From contig NZ_CP017477.1 of the NCBI RefSeq assembly GCF_001761365.1, forward strand, positions 2,966,001 to 3,030,000: DNA of 64,000 nt, given 5' to 3'. The position numbers were made by a program, and so were the translations under genes. Of this stretch, positions 26,525 through 34,546 are shown in pieces. Position 1 is the stretch's first letter. Each line of letters starts with the position of its first letter. The DNA comes from Polaribacter vadi. GTDB lineage: Bacteria > Bacteroidota > Bacteroidia > Flavobacteriales > Flavobacteriaceae. Under the pieces are notes generated by a model that was not told the origin of the DNA, ran no database searches, and saw only the letters and a program-made list of their open reading frames with translations.

Positions 26525-26540
26525 AGGTGTTTATACCTAC
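26525..26540. promoter_or_regulatory. Palindromic candidate operator TAGGT-N6-ACCTA
   Basis: A dyad (TAGGTGTTTATACCTA) that contains the 12-mer AGGTGTTTATAC also found at 25338-25349. It lies about 102 bases before the 131-aa gene start (minus strand) and 55 bases before the -7-like box of uvrC (plus strand). NarL-family regulators bind short dyads of this kind. Confidence 0.5.
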
Positions 26541-26594
26541 AAAATAGACTTATTTTTTAGATGGTTTCATTTATTAAGTTTTTAAAAAAAGGTG

Positions 26595-26602
26595 TATTTT
26601 CG
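26595..26602 (+). promoter_or_regulatory. -7-like box before uvrC
   Basis: TATTTTCG differs from TAnnTTTG at one base and lies 4 bases before the ATG at 26607. If used, the transcript would be almost leaderless, and the alternative GTG start at 26592 would lie inside the promoter. Confidence 0.4.
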
Positions 26603-26606
26603 TTAC

Positions 26607-28412
26607 ATGCCAACATCCTTAGAACTTCAATTACAAACCTTACCTAAAGAACCAGGAGTTTATCAATATTTTGATAGAGATGATAAAATAATCTACGTAG
26701 GTAAAGCCAAAAATTTAAAGAAAAGAGTAACCTCTTATTTTACCAAAAAACACGATAATGGTAAAACTAGAGTGTTGGTTAAAAATATTGTACGTATAAA
26801 ACATATTGTTGTAAACACAGAAACGGATGCCCTTTTATTAGAAAATAATCTGATAAAAAAGTACAAACCAAAATACAATGTACTTTTAAAAGATGATAAA
26901 AGTTATCCTTGGCTTTGTATTAAAAAAGAACGTTTTCCTAGAGTTTTTTTAACGAGAAGAGTTATTAAAGACGGCTCTGAATATTTTGGACCTTACACTT
27001 CTGTAAGAACGGTTCGTGTTTTGTTAGATTTGATTAAAGAACTCTATTCTTTAAGAACTTGCAAGTACGATTTGAGTCATCAAAATGTAAATGAAGGCAA
27101 ATATAAAGTGTGTTTAGAATATCATCTAAAAAACTGCAAAGGTCCTTGTGAAGGTTTAGAAACTGAAGCTCATTATAACGAATCTATCAAAGAAATTAGA
27201 AATATCATTAAAGGTAATTTTAAAGAAAGTCTTGATAAATTTAAAGAAATGATGATGACTTTTGCTGCAAATATGGAGTTTGAAGAAGCGCAAAAAATCA
27301 AAGAAAAGTTAGATCGATTAGGCAATTATCAAGCAAAAAGTACCATTATAAATCCGACTATAAATAACGTAGATGTTTTTTCTATTATTTCTGATGATAC
27401 TCATGGATATGCAAATTTCTTAAAAATTTCAAACGGATCTATTATACAATCTCACACCACAGAAATTAAGAAAAAGTTAGACGAGTCTGATAAAGAACTT
27501 TTAGAGCTTTTTATTGTTGAAATAAGACAACGTTTCAATTCGCAATCGCCAGAAATTTATGTTCCTTTTAAAGTAAATATTGGCGAAAATATTAAAGTTA
27601 CCATTCCTATTTTGGGTGATAAAAAACGAATTGTAGAGCTTTCTGAAAGAAATGCGAAATATTACAGAATGGAGCAATTTAAGCAAATTAAAATTGTAGA
27701 TCCTGATAGACATGTAAAAAGAATTATGGCGCAAATGAAAAAAGATTTGCGTTTAAAAGAAGAACCAAGACATATAGAATGTTTTGATAACTCGAATATT
27801 CAAGGTACAAATCCTGTTGCTGCTTGTGTAGTTTTTAGAGATGGAAAACCGAGTAAAAAAGAATATAGACATTACAATATTAAAACAGTTGTTGGTCCAG
27901 ACGATTTTGCATCTATGGAAGAAGTGGTGTTTAGAAGATACAAGCGTTTGTTAGCAGAAGGCGAATCTTTGCCACAATTAATTATTGTTGATGGTGGAAA
28001 AGGACAATTATCTTCTGGAGTAAAAGCTTTAGAAGATTTGGGTTTACGAGGTAAAATTGCCATTATTGGAATAGCAAAACGTTTGGAAGAAATTTATTAT
28101 CCAGATGATCCAATACCTTTATATTTAGATAAAAAGTCCGAAACTTTAAAAATAACCCAGTTTTTAAGAAACGAAGCTCATAGATTTGGAATTACGTTTC
28201 ACAGAAATAAACGTAGCAAAAGTGCCATACAAAGTGAGTTGGAAGACATACCAAATGTTGGGAAACAGACTATTACAACTTTATTGCGTAAATTTAAATC
28301 GGCAAAACGTGTTAAAGAAGCTTCTTTTGATGAAATTAAAGAGGTAGTTGGTAATGCAAGAGCTCTAAAAATTCATCAGTTTTATCATCCAAAAAAAGAA
28401 AATGAAAAATAA
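26607..28412 (+). CDS. uvrC: Excinuclease ABC subunit C
   Basis: This is the nuclease of nucleotide excision repair; it makes both incisions in the UvrB-DNA complex. Domains in order: GIY-YIG nuclease (PGVYQYFDRDDKIIYVGKAKNLKKRV), the Cys cluster region (TCKYDLS...CLEYHLKNCKGPCEG), UVR/UvrB-binding helix (MEFEEAQKIKEKLDRLG), RNase H-like C-terminal nuclease (ECFDNSNIQGTNPVAACVVF) and a helix-hairpin-helix end (LEDIPNVGKQTITTLLRKF). I chose ATG 26607, which leaves the conserved N-terminus intact; GTG 26592 is less likely. The gene overlaps the next one by 11 bases. Confidence 0.96.
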   Translation: MPTSLELQLQTLPKEPGVYQYFDRDDKIIYVGKAKNLKKRVTSYFTKKHDNGKTRVLVKNIVRIKHIVVNTETDALLLENNLIKKYKPKYNVLLKDDKSYPWLCIKKERFPRVFLTRRVIKDGSEYFGPYTSVRTVRVLLDLIKELYSLRTCKYDLSHQNVNEGKYKVCLEYHLKNCKGPCEGLETEAHYNESIKEIRNIIKGNFKESLDKFKEMMMTFAANMEFEEAQKIKEKLDRLGNYQAKSTIINPTINNVDVFSIISDDTHGYANFLKISNGSIIQSHTTEIKKKLDESDKELLELFIVEIRQRFNSQSPEIYVPFKVNIGENIKVTIPILGDKKRIVELSERNAKYYRMEQFKQIKIVDPDRHVKRIMAQMKKDLRLKEEPRHIECFDNSNIQGTNPVAACVVFRDGKPSKKEYRHYNIKTVVGPDDFASMEEVVFRRYKRLLAEGESLPQLIIVDGGKGQLSSGVKALEDLGLRGKIAIIGIAKRLEEIYYPDDPIPLYLDKKSETLKITQFLRNEAHRFGITFHRNKRSKSAIQSELEDIPNVGKQTITTLLRKFKSAKRVKEASFDEIKEVVGNARALKIHQFYHPKKENEK

Positions 28413-30600
28413 ACTATTTCTATTAATTTATGTAATTCCTATGTTTTTGTTTGCACAACAAAAACAACCAAAAGTTGGTTTGGTTTTAAGTGGTGGAGGT
28501 GCAAAAGGCTTTGCACATATTGCTGTTTTAAAAGAAATAGATAAAGCTGGTATTCAGCTAGATTATATTGGTGGCACAAGTATGGGTGCTATAATTGGTG
28601 GTATGTATGCAGCTGGTTACTCTGCAGATCAAATAGAGAAAATTATATTAGAGACAGATTTTCAAACTCTTCTTAGAGATAAATTACCAAGAAGTTCAGA
28701 AACTTTTTTTGAGAAAGAATTTGGCGAAAAAACAGTAATTACGCTACCTGCAGATGGAGGTAAAATAGGTTTGCCAAGAGCAATTTCTAGAGGACAAAAT
28801 GTACTAAACTTATTGTCAGAATTACTTGATGGTGCAGATGGCGATTTAGATTTTTCGAAACTATCTGTTCCTTTCTTTTGTATTGCTACAGATGTAGAAA
28901 ATGGGGCGCCAGTTATTTTAGAGAAAGGTTTTTTACCATTAGCGTTAAGAGCTAGTGGCTCTTTTCCATCGCTTTTAAATCCTATTGAAATAGATGGTAA
29001 ACTTTTAGTAGATGGGGGTATTTCAAACAATTTTCCTGTAAGTATAATGAAAGCTAAAGGTATAGATATTGTAATTGGAGTAGATGTTGAGGGAGAGTTG
29101 TTTGAAAAGGACAAAATTAATTCAGCAGTAGCGCTTTTAAATCAGATTATGAGCTATCAAATGTATAGCAAATCAGATGAAGAAATAAAAAAGTTAGATG
29201 TTTATATACATCCAGAAATATTTCAATATTCTGTTGTAGATTTTGATAAAAAGATTGAGATTTTAGAAAAAGGTACTATTGAAGCTTCAAAGTTTGAGAA
29301 GATTTTTAAAGAAATTGCAAACAAACAAACTATAAAAAGGAAAAGAAAGATTATAGAATATACCGAAAAAAAATTATTAGTTTCTAATATTGAAATTTAT
29401 GGTTCAGAGAATTATACCCGAGCTTATGTTTTAGGAAAATTAAATATGAAGACAGGAGATAGTTTATCTAGAAAAGAGATTACAAAAAAAATAGGTTTAC
29501 TTTCTGCCACTAGAAATTATGATAGAATAGAATATAACTTTATAGAAAAAGTAGATGGTAGTTTTATAGTAGATTTTTTATTAAAAGAATCCAAAGAAAA
29601 TGCAACATTAAAGTTAGGAGCCCATTATGATCTTCTATATAAATCTGGAGTTTTAGCCAAATACAGTCGTAAAAATTTAATTGCCAACAATGATTTACTT
29701 TCTTTAGATGTAGTTCTAGGAGATAATATTCGCTATAATTTAAACTACTTTGTAGATAATGGTTTTTATGTGAGTTATGGCTTTAAATCTAGGTATAATC
29801 ATTTTAGAGACAATGCTAAGTTTAATTTAGCAAGTACAAACATTCCTAGTTTAAGTACTATTAACTTAAATTATACTGATATTACAAATCAATTATTTTT
29901 TCAAACTACTTTTAATAGAAAGTTTGCTTTAGGATTAGGTTTAGAACATAAATATTTAAAAGCGAAAACAGAAACTCTTAACACAAATGGTAATGAAACC
30001 ATAATAGACAATAGTAATTATTATAGCGTTTTTGGTTATTTAAAGCTAGATACCTATGATAAAAAGTATTTTGCAACTAAAGGATACTTTGCAGATTTAA
30101 ATATGAAATGGTATTTAAATTCTTCAGATTTTAACAATAATTTTAAAAGCTTTGCACAAACAAAAGGTACTTTGGGCTTTGCTACTACTTTTTTCAAAAA
30201 ATTAACTTTTCAAAATACAAATGAGGCAGGTTTTACTTTAAACAATCCTGCATCTAATGTTTTTGATTTTTATTTGGGTAGTTATAATCAAAACTTTATC
30301 AACACCTTTGTTTCTCTATATGGCTATAATTTTGCAGAACTCTCTGATAACTCTTTTTTAAAATCAGAATTTAATTTAAGATACCGATTTTATAACAGGC
30401 ATTATGCAAGTTTTATTGCAAATTATGCGCGTTTAGAAGACAATGTTTTCAAAAATTTAGAACTTTTTGAGAATGTTAAATCGGGTTATGCAATTGGTTA
30501 TAGTTACGATAGTTTTTTAGGACCTTTAGAAATAAAATACACCTGGTCTCCAGATACCAAAGATGGGTTTTGGTTATTTAATTTAGGCTTTTGGTTTTAA
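28402..30600 (+). CDS. Patatin-like phospholipase with POTRA and Omp85-type barrel
   Basis: A signal peptide (residues 1-18) is followed by a patatin domain with the glycine-rich oxyanion hole LSGGGAKGFAH, nucleophile Ser60 in GTSMG, and the catalytic Asp204 in DGGISNNFP. A POTRA-like segment (IEIYGSENYTRAYVLGKLN, residues ~330-400) and a C-terminal beta-barrel of ~330 residues follow. The 732-residue layout matches PlpD-like type Vd proteins, in which a lipase is presented or released by its own barrel. It overlaps the uvrC 3' end by 11 bases and ends at a hairpin shared with the convergent PiT gene. Confidence 0.9.
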   Translation: MKNKLFLLIYVIPMFLFAQQKQPKVGLVLSGGGAKGFAHIAVLKEIDKAGIQLDYIGGTSMGAIIGGMYAAGYSADQIEKIILETDFQTLLRDKLPRSSETFFEKEFGEKTVITLPADGGKIGLPRAISRGQNVLNLLSELLDGADGDLDFSKLSVPFFCIATDVENGAPVILEKGFLPLALRASGSFPSLLNPIEIDGKLLVDGGISNNFPVSIMKAKGIDIVIGVDVEGELFEKDKINSAVALLNQIMSYQMYSKSDEEIKKLDVYIHPEIFQYSVVDFDKKIEILEKGTIEASKFEKIFKEIANKQTIKRKRKIIEYTEKKLLVSNIEIYGSENYTRAYVLGKLNMKTGDSLSRKEITKKIGLLSATRNYDRIEYNFIEKVDGSFIVDFLLKESKENATLKLGAHYDLLYKSGVLAKYSRKNLIANNDLLSLDVVLGDNIRYNLNYFVDNGFYVSYGFKSRYNHFRDNAKFNLASTNIPSLSTINLNYTDITNQLFFQTTFNRKFALGLGLEHKYLKAKTETLNTNGNETIIDNSNYYSVFGYLKLDTYDKKYFATKGYFADLNMKWYLNSSDFNNNFKSFAQTKGTLGFATTFFKKLTFQNTNEAGFTLNNPASNVFDFYLGSYNQNFINTFVSLYGYNFAELSDNSFLKSEFNLRYRFYNRHYASFIANYARLEDNVFKNLELFENVKSGYAIGYSYDSFLGPLEIKYTWSPDTKDGFWLFNLGFWF

Positions 30601-30605
30601 TTATA

Positions 30606-30635
30606 AAAGCCAATAAAAATTAATTCATTGGCTTT
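30606..30635. terminator. Hairpin between convergent patatin and PiT genes
   Basis: A perfect 9-bp stem AAAGCCAAT/ATTGGCTTT with a 12-base loop in the 67-base convergent gap. Confidence 0.6.
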
Positions 30636-30667
30636 AAATATTTAAGTTAATAAAAATATTTGTATTC

Positions 30668-32926
30668 TTATTTTGATTGTTTTGTAGTTAAATGAAACTC
30701 TTCATACGTCTGCAATAAATTTATTAATGCAGAGATTAGATCTTTTGTTTCAAGTAAAATACTAAAATATAACGTTGTGTTTTTAGGGCTAGTTTCGTCA
30801 GTTCTAATTCTTGCAACTTGCTTTTCTATAGATTCAGAAACGTTTTTAAGAAGCTCATTTTTTTGAATAAGAAGATCATTTAAATCATCTAAATCTCTGT
30901 TTTCAAATATTTTAGCCTCTTTTGTTAGTAGTTCTGATAACTCAATATCAATAGTTTTTAAATCTTTTATTTGCCCTTTTTTAAGATTCTTATGATTGTT
31001 GTTTACGTGCTTGTAACTTGCTCTAGAAATATAACTAATAGATTGTGCAACATCTTGTAAATAACCTAAAACCATAATGTAAAATCTACTTCCTTGAACA
31101 GAGGTTTCATCTAAAGATTTAATAAAATAGAAAACTCCATCTTTTAAACCATCTATTTCATCATTTAATTTACCAACATGTTTATCTGTTTTACGTAGTT
31201 TATTTAAATCGTGATTCGCTAAATCATTTACCACATGTGTATATAATTTATTTACACGATTAATAACTCCAGAAATATGATCTGCACTTTCTTCAATAAC
31301 ACCATTAATTGTTATTAATTCAGCCCTTTCTATATATTCTTGTTTTTTAACTTCTTGAGTTTTTTTGGTAAGATTAACAGAATTTCTAGCAATTAAGCTA
31401 AAAACAATTAATAAAAGAATTCCAACCATTACAATACCTCCTAAATTTATTAGGTATGCAACAATAGCTGCAGCTACAAATGCTACAAGAGCAGTCATAA
31501 ACCAACCACCAATTACGTTTAAAACACCAGCTACTCTATAAACAGCACTTTCTCTTCCCCAAGCTCTATCTGCTAAAGAAGTACCCATTGCTACCATAAA
31601 AGTTACATATGTAGTAGATAAAGGCAATTTTAAAGAAGTACCTACAGAAATTAAAATTCCTGCAACAATTAAGTTGATAGATGCTCTAATTAAATCGAAA
31701 GCAGGCATTTCGTAAGTTTTGTCTCTAGACAATTCTATAACTGGTTTCTGAAATTTAGAATCTACAAAGGCTAATGTTTTTTTAGGAACTATGGCACTTA
31801 TCCCTACATTAATACCCATAGCAGCTCTCACCACTAATCTAGATAATGTGTTAGGTTGAAATCTTTCATGTCCTTCACCTTGTCTAGATAAATTAATACC
31901 AGTTTCAATAACAGTTTTCGCTTTTTTAGAAGTCCAAATTGTAACCACCATAACTGCACCAGCAATTAATAAATAAATAAAATTAGCAGATACTTTTTTA
32001 TCTAAAACAGCCATAGAAAATTCTGTAGCAGCTTGCCCAGATTTTTGCCAAGCAGCATAAGAATCCCAAGCAGCAATTGGTACACCAATAAAGTTTACCA
32101 AATCGTTACCAGCAAAAGCTAAAGCCAAAGAAAAAGTACCAATTCCTATAATTAATTTTAAAATATTTATTTTGAAAATAGAAATTAATAATTGCGAAAT
32201 TAAAGACCAAAAAACAAAGCCTCCAGCAAGAATCAACCAGATATTTCCATTTATATAAATATCTATATTATCTTTAAAAGGAGTACCTTTTAAACCTTTT
32301 ATAACAATAAAATAGGTAATTGCTGTAATGGCAAAACCTCCAAAAATTGCATTTATATAACTTGGTCTGTTTTCAATATGAAAAGAATAAATTAATCTAG
32401 AAATAAATTGAACAATAGCACCAATAGAAAAGGCGACGACTACAGAGAGTAGGATACCAAATATAATAAAAGTAGCTGTTTCTGTATTAATGTACTTACC
32501 TAGATTTACAAAAGTTTCTCCATTATCTGTAGTGTAAATTTTTATTAAAGCCATTGCAACAGCAGCTCCTAACAATTCAAAAACAATAGATACTGTTGTA
32601 GAAGTTGGCATTCCTAAAGAATTGAAAACATCTAATAGTAATATGTCTGTAATCATTACAGCCATAAAAATGTACATGATCTCATTAAAGTAGAATTCAC
32701 CAGGAACAAAAATTCCTTTACGTGCAACTTCCATCATTCCACTAGAAGTAACAGAACCTACAAAAACACCAATACTAGCAATAATTAATATTTTTTTTAC
32801 TGGTATTGCTTTAGAGCCAATTGCAGAATTTAAGAAGTTTACAGCATCATTACTTACGCCTACAACTAAGTCTATAATTGCTAAAACAGTTAATGCAATT
32901 AGCATTAAAATATATGGATCTCCCAT
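30668..32926 (-). CDS. Inorganic phosphate transporter of the PiT family with C-terminal PhoU-like domain
   Basis: This is an inner-membrane Na+ or H+ coupled phosphate symporter. Duplicated PiT signatures are present: GVSNDAVNFLNSAIGSKA (residues ~23-40) and FAGNDLVNFIGVPIAAW (about 271-287). Many TM helices lie over residues 1-520, and a ~200-residue helical C-terminal region resembles PhoU (HISGVINRVNKLYTHVVNDL). At 752 residues it is far longer than E. coli PitA (~500) because of this extra domain, which may sense or gate phosphate uptake. It is downstream of the phosphate-porin gene on the same strand, with an 11-bp repeated motif in the gap. Confidence 0.92.
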   Translation of the reverse strand: MGDPYILMLIALTVLAIIDLVVGVSNDAVNFLNSAIGSKAIPVKKILIIASIGVFVGSVTSSGMMEVARKGIFVPGEFYFNEIMYIFMAVMITDILLLDVFNSLGMPTSTTVSIVFELLGAAVAMALIKIYTTDNGETFVNLGKYINTETATFIIFGILLSVVVAFSIGAIVQFISRLIYSFHIENRPSYINAIFGGFAITAITYFIVIKGLKGTPFKDNIDIYINGNIWLILAGGFVFWSLISQLLISIFKINILKLIIGIGTFSLALAFAGNDLVNFIGVPIAAWDSYAAWQKSGQAATEFSMAVLDKKVSANFIYLLIAGAVMVVTIWTSKKAKTVIETGINLSRQGEGHERFQPNTLSRLVVRAAMGINVGISAIVPKKTLAFVDSKFQKPVIELSRDKTYEMPAFDLIRASINLIVAGILISVGTSLKLPLSTTYVTFMVAMGTSLADRAWGRESAVYRVAGVLNVIGGWFMTALVAFVAAAIVAYLINLGGIVMVGILLLIVFSLIARNSVNLTKKTQEVKKQEYIERAELITINGVIEESADHISGVINRVNKLYTHVVNDLANHDLNKLRKTDKHVGKLNDEIDGLKDGVFYFIKSLDETSVQGSRFYIMVLGYLQDVAQSISYISRASYKHVNNNHKNLKKGQIKDLKTIDIELSELLTKEAKIFENRDLDDLNDLLIQKNELLKNVSESIEKQVARIRTDETSPKNTTLYFSILLETKDLISALINLLQTYEEFHLTTKQSK

Positions 32927-32979
32927 TTGTTTATTTAAAATTTAGTTTTGCAAATTTACAAAGACCAAAAATTGTCAAT

Positions 32980-32995
32980 GTTACGTTTACGTTAT
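32980..32995 (-). promoter_or_regulatory. TTAAC-like 11-bp repeat upstream of PiT gene
   Basis: On the minus strand, ATAAC and GTAAC stand exactly 11 bases apart (plus-strand GTTAC 32980-32984 and GTTAT 32991-32995). This matches the phasing seen at the porin and TonB-receptor promoters. Confidence 0.4.
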
Positions 32996-33005
32996 ATTAA
33001 TTATG

Positions 33006-34214
33006 TTAAAAATGTATATCTAATTGTAGTCTATACATTAAATTATTTTCTTTAAAACCAATATCTGTATAGCTTACATCTGTTTGAACTTTTAATTTAT
33101 GACCAACAATGTATTTAGAGAAACCCAATGTATATTGATTTTCTGCTCCTTTTCCTGTAATATTTTTATCCAAAGATATATTTGTGTAACGTGCAGAAAC
33201 CTCTAACGTTTTAGAAAGCAAATAACCAGATTGTAAATTTAAGCCATTTCCTACTTGCACAACATCACCAGTTAAACTACCATCAGAATTTTTTGCAAAA
33301 GCATCCTCTGCATTTCTATTTGCATATTCTGCCATGAAAGAAAAACCTGTATATTTATACATGGCATCAATAAAAAGAGTAGAAATATCTGTTGAATAAA
33401 GACCTGTGTCAGTATTCATATAAGAACCTTGGTTGCTTCTTGTTCTAACAGCATCCATATTTAGGTCATAACCAAAAGCAACAGAAAGTTTTGAATTCTT
33501 TTCAAACAACAAATCGCTTCCTTTATAATCTCCTTTAGTTGAGAAATTACCAAATGGAAAAAGTTCAACTCTTCCTGTAAATTGATAACCTCCTTCGTTA
33601 CCAGTAGTAACATTTCTTCCTTCTCCTTGAGAAATTGAAAAAATTTCTTTCATCAAAAATTTATTAGAAAGTTTTGTTTTGTGTCTTAATTGAACACCAA
33701 TATCTCTATCAATATTAAATCGACTGTTTAGCAAAGAGCGATCTACCATTTGTAAATCTCCTGAAGAAATAATACGTTCTCTGTTTCCAGGCAATTTCGT
33801 TTGCCCAAACCATAAAATAAAATTTCCAGAAAAATTCCATTTTATAACAGCATCCATAATATATCTTGGAGAACCACTTGTATATTGTGAAGCACCAGAT
33901 TGATCTCTGTTAGATAAACCTATTTCTAGTTTGTAGACTAATTTTGGTGAGAATGCATAACCATCGAACTTTAAACGAGATCGTCTTATAAGCATAGAAG
34001 ATTCTGAATTGGATAACCCATTAGTTGCATCCCAATTATTTATTAGAAGCGTTTGAAAACGAAGCCCAATTTTCATGGTCCAAGATGCATCTTCACCTTC
34101 TAAATAAAAGAGCCCTTTACCAAATTTACCGGCTTTATATTCTTGTGCTTTTGCCATAGAAAGTGCACATAAGAATATTACAACTACTACTTTACGCAGT
34201 ATTTTGGAAATCAT
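33006..34214 (-). CDS. OprO/OprP-type phosphate-selective porin
   Basis: A signal peptide (residues 1-23) is followed by a beta-barrel with the OprP family layout: an N-terminal FYLEGEDASWTMKIGLRFQT, central SRFNIDRDIGVQLRHKT and the terminal barrel strand LMYRLQLDIHF ending in aromatic Phe. The 402-residue length is normal. It should allow phosphate or polyphosphate across the outer membrane. It is upstream of the PiT gene on the same strand (79-base gap), forming a phosphate-uptake pair. Confidence 0.9.
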   Translation of the reverse strand: MISKILRKVVVVIFLCALSMAKAQEYKAGKFGKGLFYLEGEDASWTMKIGLRFQTLLINNWDATNGLSNSESSMLIRRSRLKFDGYAFSPKLVYKLEIGLSNRDQSGASQYTSGSPRYIMDAVIKWNFSGNFILWFGQTKLPGNRERIISSGDLQMVDRSLLNSRFNIDRDIGVQLRHKTKLSNKFLMKEIFSISQGEGRNVTTGNEGGYQFTGRVELFPFGNFSTKGDYKGSDLLFEKNSKLSVAFGYDLNMDAVRTRSNQGSYMNTDTGLYSTDISTLFIDAMYKYTGFSFMAEYANRNAEDAFAKNSDGSLTGDVVQVGNGLNLQSGYLLSKTLEVSARYTNISLDKNITGKGAENQYTLGFSKYIVGHKLKVQTDVSYTDIGFKENNLMYRLQLDIHF

Positions 34215-34254
34215 TTTTTAGTTTTTGTCGCTACAAATAACTAAAAAAAATAGC

Positions 34255-34275
34255 ATGTTAACGTTAAGTTAACAT
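34255..34275. promoter_or_regulatory. TTAAC palindrome / 11-bp repeat upstream of porin
   Basis: ATGTTAAC-GTTAA-GTTAACAT is a perfect dyad. TTAAC recurs at 34258 and 34269, exactly 11 bases apart. The nearest -7-like box on the minus strand is GTTATTTG (34241-34234), about 14 bases downstream. Confidence 0.5.
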
Positions 34276-34284
34276 TAATAAAAA

Positions 34285-34309
34285 ATACTGCCTTGGCCAA
34301 AGGCAGTAT
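34285..34309. other. Perfect 10-bp stem hairpin in the divergent region
   Basis: ATACTGCCTT-GGCCA-AAGGCAGTAT. No T-run of terminator type follows on the plus strand, but the minus strand continues with TTTTTTATTAA, so it could attenuate transcription toward the porin. Confidence 0.5.
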
Positions 34310-34442
34310 AGTCATGATAAGGTAAGTCGACAAAAACTAAAAATTATAATGACGTTTCTCTTTAAAGATTTATCAAAAATGCAACTAAAAGCTAAATTTA
34401 ATGTTTACTTAAAATTAAAAAAAGGTTAATAAATTTTTCGAT

Positions 34443-34502
34443 TTAACTTTTAGTTAATGTTTCAGTAACTCAATCATAATTTAGAACTAACGTTCACTTT
34501 AC
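34443..34502 (+). promoter_or_regulatory. Six 11-bp phased NTAAY repeats (Pho-box-like) before TonB receptor
   Basis: TTAAC (34443), TTAAT (34454), GTAAC (34465), ATAAT (34476), CTAAC (34487) and TTTAC (34498) recur exactly every 11 bases. The array ends 11 bases before the -7 box at 34514, the place a -33 element would occupy. PhoB/PhoP-type regulators bind 11-bp direct repeats of this kind. Confidence 0.6.
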
Positions 34503-34513
34503 AGAGGTAGAAA

Positions 34514-34521
34514 TACATTTG
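34514..34521 (+). promoter_or_regulatory. -7 promoter box of TonB-dependent receptor gene
   Basis: TACATTTG, an exact TAnnTTTG match, 25 bases before the ATG at 34547. It has no TTG -33 element, which fits an activator-dependent promoter. Confidence 0.6.
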
Positions 34522-34546
34522 TGGCGTAAAAAATTATGTTTTTAAA

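Larger units (their letters stand above)
34215..34343. repeat. 129-bp unit bounded by 16-bp perfect inverted repeats
   Basis: TTTTTAGTTTTTGTCG (34215-34230) is exactly inverted at 34328-34343. Inside it lie an ATGTTAAC/GTTAACAT dyad and an ATACTGCCTT/AAGGCAGTAT hairpin. I see no target-site duplication. It may be a small non-autonomous element or a structured leader of the porin gene. Confidence 0.5.
34215..34546. other. Divergent control region between porin and TonB-receptor genes
   Basis: This 332-base gap holds, from left to right: a 16-bp inverted repeat (arms 34215-34230 and 34328-34343), a TTAAC palindrome (34255-34275), a 10-bp stem hairpin (34285-34309), a run of six 11-bp phased NTAAY repeats (34443-34502), and a -7 box (34514-34521). 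It contains no ORF. It probably carries the promoters of both divergent units. Confidence 0.7.

Noticed and set aside
28662..29114. 150-residue minus-strand open frame inside the patatin gene
   Set aside because: Antisense shadow; the plus-strand patatin motifs are intact across it.
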